From DAOMOD01 sp964526035 (GTDB lineage: Bacteria; Pseudomonadota; Gammaproteobacteria; Xanthomonadales; BPKI01), in contig CAZGKE010000176.1 of the NCBI GenBank assembly GCA_964526035.1, forward strand, positions 1 to 6,766: a DNA stretch of 6,766 nt. Direction: 5' to 3'. Shown here one piece after another: positions 1 to 5,681 of this stretch. The position numbers and the translations under genes are program-made. The notes beneath the pieces were generated by a model, which saw only the letters and a list, made by a program, of their open reading frames with translations, did no database searches and was not told where the DNA came from. How positions within the stretch are numbered: position 1 is the stretch's first letter; each line of letters opens with the position of its first letter.

Positions 1-2
1 GG

Positions 3-950
3 CTATGCGCGGCCTGGGAACTGCCACTGCACGTCATTCCTCATGCGCGCGGGCGCGTTTTACAACGGTTGCGCTGGTTCGAGCAGGCAGGGAGGACACT
101 CACGCTGCTGCGGCGAACGAAGCCCGCAATTCTCTTCGTACAGAATCCCTCGCTGGTCCTGACCACACTGGCGACACTGTGCCGGCCGATCTTCGGCTAC
201 TGTCTCGTGGTCGATGCGCATAACGAGGGAGTGAGGCCCTTCGCTCGTACCGGCCGATTCGTGCGCTGGCTCACGCGACGGCTTTTGCGCAGCGCCGATG
301 CAACCATTGTGACAAACGCAGCGCTGGTAAACGATGTCGCTGCCGCTGGCGGACGGTCGCTGGTGCTTCCGGACCGGCTGCCTGAGCCGAAACTGCCGCG
401 GGGCAAGGCTGCGGCAGGCGAGGACGCTCCCGACGTCGTCGTCATTTCGTCATTCATGTCGGACGAGCCGGTCGAGGAGATCGTCGCAGCGGCGACGAGA
501 CTCTCCGAAGTCCGTTTTGCCTTCACCGGCGATGCCAGGCGGTTCCATCGCAGGAACATCGAACTGCCGCCCAATGTCCGCCTGACCGGTTATCTTGCGG
601 AGAAGGCTTTCTGGCAACTTCTGTCGCAGTCGCGCGTCATCTGCGATCTGACGCTGAAGTCCGATTGTCTCGTTTGCGGCGCTTATGAAGCGCTGGCTCT
701 TGCGAAGCCGATGGTACTGTCCGACAACCCGGTCACGCGCCAGCTGTTCGGTCCGGCCGCCGTCCTGACGAACAACGAGCCGGCGGATATCGCAAAGGCA
801 GTGCGGACGGCCATCGATCAGCAAGACCGCCTCGTCGCCAACGCACGGACCTTGCGTGAACGATACGCCTCAACCTGGCACGCTCAGGCTGCGGGCGCCT
901 GGGATTCGATCCATGCCGGGGCGCCGGTTGGCAGGCGGGGCATGGCCTGA
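3..950 (+). CDS. GT4-type glycosyltransferase, 5'-truncated by the window edge
   Basis: The frame is open from the first full codon at position 3, giving at least 315 residues. The first in-window start-like codon (TTG at 69) is internal, because the homologous-looking sequence continues upstream of it, so the true start lies outside the window. The N-terminal part has the Rossmann-like pattern of GT-B enzymes: FVQNPS, then a strand ending VVDAHNEG. This resembles the acceptor domain of ALG1-like and other GT4 mannosyl- or glucosyltransferases. The C-terminal part has the donor-domain signature YEALALAKPMVLSDNP, which includes the nucleotide-sugar-binding Glu of the GT4 E-x7-E type motif. No signal peptide can be judged. 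Such enzymes transfer a sugar from a nucleotide donor to a growing glycan, normally at the cytoplasmic face of the inner membrane. Donor and acceptor cannot be read from the sequence. It converges on the ATPase gene with 29 bp between the stops and no obvious terminator. Family assignment is fairly secure; specificity is unknown. Confidence 0.85.
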   Translation, partial: LCAAWELPLHVIPHARGRVLQRLRWFEQAGRTLTLLRRTKPAILFVQNPSLVLTTLATLCRPIFGYCLVVDAHNEGVRPFARTGRFVRWLTRRLLRSADATIVTNAALVNDVAAAGGRSLVLPDRLPEPKLPRGKAAAGEDAPDVVVISSFMSDEPVEEIVAAATRLSEVRFAFTGDARRFHRRNIELPPNVRLTGYLAEKAFWQLLSQSRVICDLTLKSDCLVCGAYEALALAKPMVLSDNPVTRQLFGPAAVLTNNEPADIAKAVRTAIDQQDRLVANARTLRERYASTWHAQAAGAWDSIHAGAPVGRRGMA

Positions 951-979
951 GGAGTGCATCCGCGCTGGCCGGCGGTGTG

Positions 980-2152
980 TCAGCATTTGGTCCAGTCGCG
1001 TCGGTAGAGTTCCCGGAAGGACAACGCCTGCCCTGACCGCGTGGTCCAGGTTTGCGCTCCGCCGTGCAACACAATCCGGGCGTGAAGTTCCGGGACGAGC
1101 CGCGCAACGGCCTCTAGCGGCGCGAACATTTCCAGCGGCACCGTCGCTCCGCTCTTGACCTCCACTCCAGTCAGGTTTGCACCGTGCTCGATCAGCACGT
1201 CGACCTCCAGTCCGTGGGCATCCCGGAAGAATGAGAGCTTTGCCTGCTGTCCGGCGTTGTGATGCGCCTTCATGATCTCCGAGACGACCCATGATTCGAA
1301 GATCGCGCCGCGGAGAGGGTGAAGGCGGAGTTCATCGGGACTTCGAATGCCGAGCAGGTAGCATGCGACGCCGGTGTCGAGCCAGTGAAGCTTCGGGGTC
1401 TTGACCAGCCGCTTGCCGAGATTGCGGTGGAACGGCGGCAGGCGCTTCGCGAGATAGCTTGCCTCCAGCACCCCCACCCAGCTCTTTGCCGTGTTATGGA
1501 CGATTCCGGCGTCGCCGCCGAGCTGAGACAGGTTGAGCAATTGTCCCGTGCGCGTCGCCGCGATGCGAAGGAAGGTCTGAAAAGCGAGGAGGTCACCGAC
1601 ATTGAGAGTTTGACGCACATCGCGCTCGACATAGGTCGCGACGTAACTTGCCAGCCATGCGGCAGGATCCTCACCGCGATCGAACAGGGCCGGATACCCC
1701 CCGCGCCATAGCAGGCTGAAAAGGTCGGTTTCGAGCCAGTCGGCGGCCCGTAGTTCGGCCATAGAGAACGGTAGCAACTCGAGGAGGGCAGCGCGGCCCG
1801 CCAGAGACTGCGAAATTCCGGAGAGCAGCAGGAGGTTCTGCGACCCGGTCAGAATCCATCGGCCCCGCTGCCGGCGTGCATCCACGTCCACCTGGATGTA
1901 GGAGAGAAGTTCCGGTGCACGCTGCACTTCGTCCAGAACCCCGCCGTCCGGGAGGCCGTCCAGGAAACCCCGGGGGTCGACGAGCGCGCGTTCACGAAGA
2001 TCGGGCGCCTCGAGATTGACGTACGGCATGTCCGCGAAAACCGTGCGCACGAGCGTGGTCTTGCCCGACTGCCGCGGCCCGGTCAGCACCACGACGGGCG
2101 AAGTGCGCGCCCGATGCTCCAGCACGGGCCGTATGAGTCGTTCGACGGTCAT
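980..2152 (-). CDS. AAA_14/DUF4143 family ATPase
   Basis: The protein has 390 residues from the ATG at 2152, whose N-terminus MTVERLIRPVLEH is typical of the family. The longer frame starts with TTG at 2200, inside the inverted repeat and upstream of the -10 element, so I reject it. An N-terminal P-loop domain carries Walker A GPRQSGKTT (about residues 25-33), Walker B GVLDEVQ (71-77, Asp-Glu at 74-75) and a sensor-like LTGSQN (101-106). The DUF4143 half follows, with YVERDVRQTLNV (174-185), then FESWVVSE, EVDVLIE and VEVKSG. These last three look like the scattered E...D...ExK residues of a PD-(D/E)XK nuclease-like fold. Length is normal for the family. Members are common in bacteria and archaea as solitary genes of uncertain role, with links to mobile or toxin-antitoxin-like biology suggested. 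Nothing ties it to polysaccharide synthesis. It stands alone on the minus strand between plus-strand glycosyltransferase genes and is probably an accessory insertion. No Shine-Dalgarno is visible. Confidence 0.9.
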   Translation of the reverse strand: MTVERLIRPVLEHRARTSPVVVLTGPRQSGKTTLVRTVFADMPYVNLEAPDLRERALVDPRGFLDGLPDGGVLDEVQRAPELLSYIQVDVDARRQRGRWILTGSQNLLLLSGISQSLAGRAALLELLPFSMAELRAADWLETDLFSLLWRGGYPALFDRGEDPAAWLASYVATYVERDVRQTLNVGDLLAFQTFLRIAATRTGQLLNLSQLGGDAGIVHNTAKSWVGVLEASYLAKRLPPFHRNLGKRLVKTPKLHWLDTGVACYLLGIRSPDELRLHPLRGAIFESWVVSEIMKAHHNAGQQAKLSFFRDAHGLEVDVLIEHGANLTGVEVKSGATVPLEMFAPLEAVARLVPELHARIVLHGGAQTWTTRSGQALSFRELYRRDWTKC

Positions 2153-2159
2153 TATTGGG

Positions 2160-2188
2160 ACAATAGGAGCCATCCGGCTAATTGTCAA
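2160..2188 (-). promoter_or_regulatory. Predicted sigma-70 promoter of the ATPase gene
   Basis: On the minus strand TTGACA (2188-2183) is a perfect -35 hexamer. It is followed after exactly 17 bp by TATTGT (2165-2160), a 4-of-6 match to TATAAT. Transcription starting about 7 nt later would begin at or next to the ATG at 2152. That predicts a leaderless mRNA and agrees with the lack of a Shine-Dalgarno. The -35 element lies in one arm of the 20-bp inverted repeat, so any protein bound there should repress this promoter. Confidence 0.6.
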
Positions 2189-2214
2189 TCCTAATGACAA
2201 TTAGCCGGATGGCT
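2168..2214. repeat. Perfect 20-bp inverted repeat upstream of the ATPase gene
   Basis: The left arm AGCCATCCGGCTAATTGTCA (2168-2187) and right arm (2195-2214) are exact reverse complements, separated by the 7-nt spacer ATCCTAA. There is no T-run on either side, so it does not look like an intrinsic terminator. It overlaps the predicted -35 and most of the promoter spacer of the ATPase gene. The simplest reading is an operator for a dimeric protein. A recognition or end sequence for a mobile cassette is the alternative, since relic coding DNA begins at its right-hand edge. Confidence 0.85.
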
Positions 2215-2255
2215 GGCTCTCGCGAAGCCGATGGGAAGCCGATGGCACTGTCCGA
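2212..2255 (+). pseudogene. Scrap of a GT4 glycosyltransferase gene with 11-bp tandem duplication
   Basis: Bases 2212-2234 match the donor-site region of the first gene (692-714) at 22 of 23 positions; in frame they would read LALAKPM. The 11-mer GAAGCCGATGG then occurs twice in tandem (2224-2234 and 2235-2245). After the second copy the match resumes as CACTGTCCGA against TACTGTCCGA (715-724). Removing one 11-mer gives about 31 of 33 identical bases. The reading frame is broken and no surrounding glycosyltransferase sequence is visible, so this is a fragment left by duplication or recombination, not a gene. Its last bases run into the regulator relic, so the junction is uncertain by several bases. 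Confidence 0.55.
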
Positions 2256-2366
2256 ATCCGAATACGGATCGCTCTCGACAACGCCCGACGCCTTGCGGCG
2301 GCCACGCGCCGACTTCATCGTGATTAAACCCGCGGCTTCCGGCTCCGCCATGCGTACCGCAGCAAA
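2246..2366 (-). pseudogene. C-terminal remnant of a winged-helix regulator (copy of the gene at 4100-4480)
   Basis: The minus strand encodes EAAGLITMKSARGRRKA followed by ESDPYSDSDS. This parallels QAAGLITMVATGGRRKAP and EIDPCSESDT at the end of the intact regulator at 4100-4480. Similarity is also clear in the DNA, for example TCCGAATACGGATC here against TCCGAACAAGGATC there. The match begins near the end of the recognition helix and covers the wing and C-terminus. The N-terminal ~75 residues are missing or unrecognisable, and only about 70 bp separate this remnant from the downstream glycosyltransferase start. There is no convincing start codon or ribosome-binding site. Some bases still form an open frame to 2178, but that tail is the inverted repeat. 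It occupies the same position relative to copy 1 of the operon as the intact gene does to copy 2. Confidence 0.65.
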
Positions 2367-2435
2367 AATGCTGGCATCATCACCAAATTGACGGCAAATT
2401 CGGCGGCGATGCTTACACGCCGGGGAGATCATTGG

Positions 2436-3545
2436 ATGACAGGCGGGCGGCCCGGCGATTCGACAGTGAGCGATCACAGGGACCTGCCGCGCATTATCTT
2501 TTTCAACATCAACGGCTCCGGGCTGGGACACCTGAGCCGCTGCCTCGCCTATGCGCGACGGTTGCAGGGGCGGGCACGCTGCGTGTTCTTCTCACTGGCA
2601 TCTGCTGTCGAGATCATATACGAAATGGGTTTCGAGGCTGATTACTTCGTCTCGCATTTCTGGTCGACGTCGCACATCAACGCCTGGAACCGCGAGCTGG
2701 CCGTGCGCTTCGGCCTGATGCTGGAGGAAGTGCAGCCCGCGGCTGTCGTCTTTGACGGCACCTGGCCTTTCAAGGGTTTCATGGATGCCTGCGATGTTTA
2801 TGATGTACCGATCAAGGTCTGGTCGAATCGCGGCCTGCACAAGGCGGATTTCCACGGTGTGCCCGTCCCCGAGAGTGCCTTTGACCTCGTGATTCAGCCG
2901 GGCGAGTTAGGCGCGAAGTTCGCCGTTGAAAGGGGCGAGCGCCCGGGCCGGAAAGTGACGACGCCGCCCGTCACGCTCCTTGCAGCGCACGAACTGTTGG
3001 ACCGGAACGCTGCACGGGACGCGCTGGGGCTCCCGCAGGACAAGCGCTGTGCGCTCTTTTCATTAGGCCCGGGCAATCTCAAAGACGTGACTGGCATTGC
3101 GCGTGGCTTGATCGAGGAAATCCACGATCAGGGAATTAGGGTCGTGTGGGCAAAAGCGCCGATCTCGGTTCGCGACGTGGCGCTTCCGGATGGCGTCACA
3201 TCGATCTCCGTTTTTCCGCTCGTGCGCTACCTTCGTGCCTTCGATATCTTCGTCGGTGCGGCCGGCTACAACACCTGTTGCGAGGTCATGCAGGCCGGTG
3301 TGCCGAGCCTGCTGGTGCCGAATACACTGGTGGCCGACGACCAGGCGCGGCGCGCGCAAATGGTTTCACAGCATGTGCCGGTGGTGGTTTCGCCATGTGA
3401 GACTGTGGATGAGCGACGAGCGGCGGTACAGCGGCTGCTCAAGCTTCCTGTTGTCGCGAAGCGCGCGCCGGCATGCGATCTCGACGGCGCGGAACGGGCG
3501 GCGGACGAAATGCTGGCGCTCGTCGAAGACCGGGTGGCGGCATGA
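2436..3545 (+). CDS. GT-B glycosyltransferase, MurG/GT28-like (copy 1)
   Basis: This 369-residue enzyme should transfer a sugar from a nucleotide-sugar donor in the cytoplasm or at the inner membrane. The N-terminal domain opens with FNINGSGLGHLSRC (about residues 23-36), the glycine-rich loop with the invariant His (32) of MurG/UGT-type enzymes, and includes VVFDGTWPF (104-112). The C-terminal donor domain begins near FSLGPGN (208-214) and has AGYNTCCE (276-283), matching the GGxNTxxE nucleotide-sugar motif, then VPNTLVADDQARRA (294-307). There is no signal peptide or transmembrane segment. I chose ATG 2436 because GGGGAG (2422-2427) lies 8 nt upstream. A GTG at 2466 aligns better with the start of copy 2 and remains possible; an ATG at 2388 is unsupported. 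The stop overlaps the next gene's start in ATGA, implying coupled translation. It looks roughly 60% identical to copy 2 by eye. The sugar and acceptor are unknown; the context suggests surface polysaccharide. Confidence 0.85.
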   Translation: MTGGRPGDSTVSDHRDLPRIIFFNINGSGLGHLSRCLAYARRLQGRARCVFFSLASAVEIIYEMGFEADYFVSHFWSTSHINAWNRELAVRFGLMLEEVQPAAVVFDGTWPFKGFMDACDVYDVPIKVWSNRGLHKADFHGVPVPESAFDLVIQPGELGAKFAVERGERPGRKVTTPPVTLLAAHELLDRNAARDALGLPQDKRCALFSLGPGNLKDVTGIARGLIEEIHDQGIRVVWAKAPISVRDVALPDGVTSISVFPLVRYLRAFDIFVGAAGYNTCCEVMQAGVPSLLVPNTLVADDQARRAQMVSQHVPVVVSPCETVDERRAAVQRLLKLPVVAKRAPACDLDGAERAADEMLALVEDRVAA

Positions 3546-4084
3546 CCGTCGACGCGGAGACGAGAAACCTGCGCATTCAATTGGAAAAGCTGGCGCGCGA
3601 GGCCGAACTCGACCTCGTCCAACGATATGCCTTGCGCTTACCGCTGCCTCCACGCCTGAGCCCCTATCGAAGAGCGCGGAGATTCGCCGGCCGGCTACTG
3701 CGGCGCTTCGGATTCCTGATCGAACCGTGGTCACCGCGACTCCGGCATTTTGAATGCAGCGACGGCGCAAAGACCGTACTCATTTGGGCACTTGGCGCAG
3801 ATCGAGAAACGCTACGCACGGCATGCAACGGGTTTACGACCTACCTGCGAGCTCGACCTGACCGGATACCGGTGCTCGTAACAGACGTGGCGGACTTTGC
3901 GTTCTTCTCCCGTCTCGGCTGGCTCGTCGAATACGTGCCGGCGCTGTCGGCCCCGGCGGGGGCTTATGCGGAGCGCAAGCGTCGTTATTTGGCCTGGCGT
4001 TACCGCGATGCGCTGGCGCTGCCCCTCGCTGCCGGACTGGAGGACGCGGCGGTTCGGTCTGGCGGCAGGCAGTTTGAGACTTGA
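3542..4084 (+). CDS. Unrecognised glycosyltransferase partner protein (copy 1)
   Basis: I do not recognise this 180-residue protein. It starts at ATG 3542 inside the ATGA overlap with the glycosyltransferase stop, with GGGTGG just upstream, and translation is probably coupled. Residues about 6-20 (NLRIQLEKLAREAEL) look like a short amphipathic or coiled-coil helix. A basic, arginine-rich stretch follows (RRARRFAGRLLRRFG), which could contact membrane or RNA. The core is alpha/beta-like: VLIWALGADRETLRTACNGF, then VLVTDVADFAFFSRLGW and LVEYVP, ending in a basic segment YAERKRRYLAWRY. Residues 110-133 are identical to 112-135 of copy 2. There is no signal peptide. Because it is duplicated together with the full-length GT-B enzyme, I infer a subunit, specificity factor or second-step enzyme; no catalytic motif proves any of these. 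The C-terminus is about 8 residues shorter than copy 2 and diverges after roughly residue 165, so a late frameshift is possible. The stop lies 15 bp from the convergent regulator gene. Confidence 0.75.
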   Translation: MTVDAETRNLRIQLEKLAREAELDLVQRYALRLPLPPRLSPYRRARRFAGRLLRRFGFLIEPWSPRLRHFECSDGAKTVLIWALGADRETLRTACNGFTTYLRARPDRIPVLVTDVADFAFFSRLGWLVEYVPALSAPAGAYAERKRRYLAWRYRDALALPLAAGLEDAAVRSGGRQFET

Positions 4085-4099
4085 CCCAGACAACAGCCC

Positions 4100-4480
4100 C
4101 TACGCGGCGCTTAACGTGTCGCTTTCCGAACAAGGATCAATTTCGACGACGATCTTGCTCACCGCTATGGTCGGTGCTTTTCGGCGGCCGCCGGTTGCCA
4201 CCATCGTGATGAGGCCGGCGGCTTGAAGCTTCGCCAACGTGCGGGTCAGGTTGGGTTGGGCACGGCCGCTCATTTCCGCGAGCTCCGCCACGGATTGCGG
4301 CTTTTGATCCCGAATCAGGGCGAGAAGTTGCCTATTCTCCGAAGTCAACAAGCGCACTATTGCATCGACCGAATTGAAACTCGGTCCCGCTGCCCCGGGC
4401 GGTGCCGGCTTGTCGCCACGCGCAACCGCGATCATTTCATCCCGCAGCGATTGCAAGCTCTGGATCTTGTACCTGCTCAT
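4100..4480 (-). CDS. Winged-helix regulator, HVO_A0114/COG4190-like (antitoxin-type)
   Basis: A 126-residue DNA-binding protein. Residues 1-45 contain LRDEMIAVARGDKPAP and SFNSVDAIVRLLT, a layout typical of bacterial HVO_A0114-like proteins. A winged helix follows: SENRQLLALIRDQ (helix 1), SVAELAEMSG (helix 2), QPNLTRTLAKLQAAGLI (recognition helix) and a basic wing GGRRKAPTIAVSKIVVEID. ATG 4480 is supported by GGAG (4490-4487) 6 nt upstream. Many family members are antitoxins or regulators encoded next to a small toxin, often of the DUF6516 type. No such partner is visible here: the upstream side is the 115-bp gap to the glycosyltransferase and the downstream side is the partner gene of copy 1. 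It is divergent from the glycosyltransferase operon, so control of that operon and of itself from the shared gap is a reasonable inference. A C-terminal relic of the same gene sits upstream of copy 1. The HTH call is firm; the subfamily is less so. Confidence 0.8.
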   Translation of the reverse strand: MSRYKIQSLQSLRDEMIAVARGDKPAPPGAAGPSFNSVDAIVRLLTSENRQLLALIRDQKPQSVAELAEMSGRAQPNLTRTLAKLQAAGLITMVATGGRRKAPTIAVSKIVVEIDPCSESDTLSAA

Positions 4481-4595
4481 CTCGATCTCCGATTATCCTC
4501 GGCGTCGATCACTGCCGTTCCGGTGCCGCGCGAATGCGGTACTTGCATCGATTGGCGGGTATGATCGCCGCTTCGCTTGCCAGGCTTCACGTCGA
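4481..4595. promoter_or_regulatory. Divergent intergenic region between regulator and glycosyltransferase copy 2
   Basis: These 115 bp must hold the start signals for both divergent genes unless transcription enters from outside. On the plus strand TATGAT (4560-4565) is a 5-of-6 match to the -10 consensus and would place transcription start about 25 nt before ATG 4596, but I find no good -35 at 16-18 bp. On the minus strand GATAAT (4497-4492) is also a 5-of-6 match, close to the regulator ATG. No strong inverted repeat stands out. These are weak single-box matches. Confidence 0.3.
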
Positions 4596-5681
4596 ATGAC
4601 CGATTCCGCAAATGCCCCATTGCCGTGCGTCGTCCTATTCAACATCAACGGTTGCGGCATGGGGCACCTGAGTACCTGTCTCGCCTACGCGAATCGCCTG
4701 CGCGGACGTGCCAGGCCCGTGTTCTTCTCGCTGGCCTCCGCGATCGAGATGATCCACGAAGCAGGTTTCGAGGCGGACTATTTCGTCTCGCGGTTCTGGT
4801 CGCGGGCGAGCTCGTGGGCATGGGATCAGCAACTCGCGCTGCGGCTGGGAATGTTCTTTGAGCGTGTGCGCCCGGACGTCGTCGTCTTCGACGGGACCTG
4901 GCCCTACCGCGGCTTGCTGCATGCGGCGGCGGTGTACGGGGTACCCAAACTCGTATGGTCGAATCTCGTCCTCTATAAGAAAGGTATGCGAGCCGTCCCA
5001 GTACCGGAGAGTCGCTTCGACCTCGTATTGCGCCTGGGGGAAATCGGTTCGACCTTCGATATCGAGAGAGCGGGGCCGGGCACTCGCAAGGTGCTCGTCC
5101 CGCCGGTGACGCTGCTGGATGACGATGAATTGCTCGGGCGCGAGGCGGCCCGGGATGCGCTGGGCCTTGATCGCGCCAAATGATATGCACTGTTCTCGCT
5201 GGGCCCAGGCAATCTGAAAGACGTGAGCGGCATCGGGCGCGGATTGATCAACGACATGAAAGCCCGCGGCTTCGAAGTCGTCTGGGCGCAGGCCCCGATT
5301 TCGGTAAAGGACGTTGAACTGCCTCCGGACGTGACACCACTCGCGACTTATCCTCTCGTGCGTTTCATGCGCGCGTTCGACGTCTACGTCGGCGCTGCCG
5401 GGTACAACAGTTGCTGCGAAGTGCTGCAAGCGGGCTTGCCGGCGTTGTTCGTGCCAAATACGCTGGTGTCGGACGACCAGGCGCGCCGCGCGGAGTTGGT
5501 GGCCGAAGCTGCGCAGGCAGTCGTTTCGCCTTGCGAGACGGCCGTGGAACGATCACAGGCGATCGACCGGTTGCTTGCCCTGCGGGACGGCCGAAACTGT
5601 CGCCAGTCGTTCGACCTGGGCGGCGCGCAGTATGCCGCGGACGAGATTGTGGCGCTGGTCGAGGGGCAGAATGAACGTTGA
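4596..5681 (+). pseudogene. GT-B glycosyltransferase, MurG/GT28-like (copy 2), interrupted by in-frame TGA
   Basis: Read through, this is a 361-residue paralogue of the gene at 2436-3545, with every family motif kept: FNINGCGMGHLS (about residues 15-26, His 24), VVFDGTWPY, FSLGPGN after the stop, AGYNSCCE (268-275) and VPNTLVSDDQARRA. One TGA at 5181-5183 (codon 196) replaces the codon that is CGC (Arg) in copy 1; CGA to TGA is a single transition. The frame is otherwise open on both sides, with no frameshift. The stop falls between the two GT-B domains, so translation would give an acceptor domain alone, with a possible restart at GTG 5223 or ATG 5256 for the donor domain. The start ATG 4596 aligns with the copy 1 N-terminus; the ribosome-binding site is poor. 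The end overlaps the partner gene by 11 bp. It may be a young pseudogene, a sequencing error, or a readthrough or split enzyme. The intact downstream motifs argue against long decay. Confidence 0.75.

Noticed and set aside
2153..2200. Longer N-terminus of the ATPase from TTG 2200
   Set aside because: It begins inside the inverted repeat, upstream of the predicted -10, with a weak start codon; family-like sequence begins at the ATG at 2152.
2168..2214. Inverted repeat as a rho-independent terminator
   Set aside because: No run of T follows either arm and it lies upstream of, not after, the ATPase gene.
3190..3753. 187-residue plus-strand frame spanning the glycosyltransferase/partner junction
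   Set aside because: It is out of frame with two strongly motif-supported genes and shows only Arg/Ser-rich shadow composition.
4374..4595. Upstream extension of glycosyltransferase copy 2 to an ATG at 4374
   Set aside because: The extra 74 residues are antisense to the well-supported regulator gene and have no counterpart in copy 1; ATG 4596 matches the copy 1 N-terminus.
4635..5429. 264-residue open frame on the minus strand
   Set aside because: It is antisense to glycosyltransferase copy 2, reads as low-information Arg/His/Pro-rich sequence, and is an expected by-product of GC-rich codon bias.
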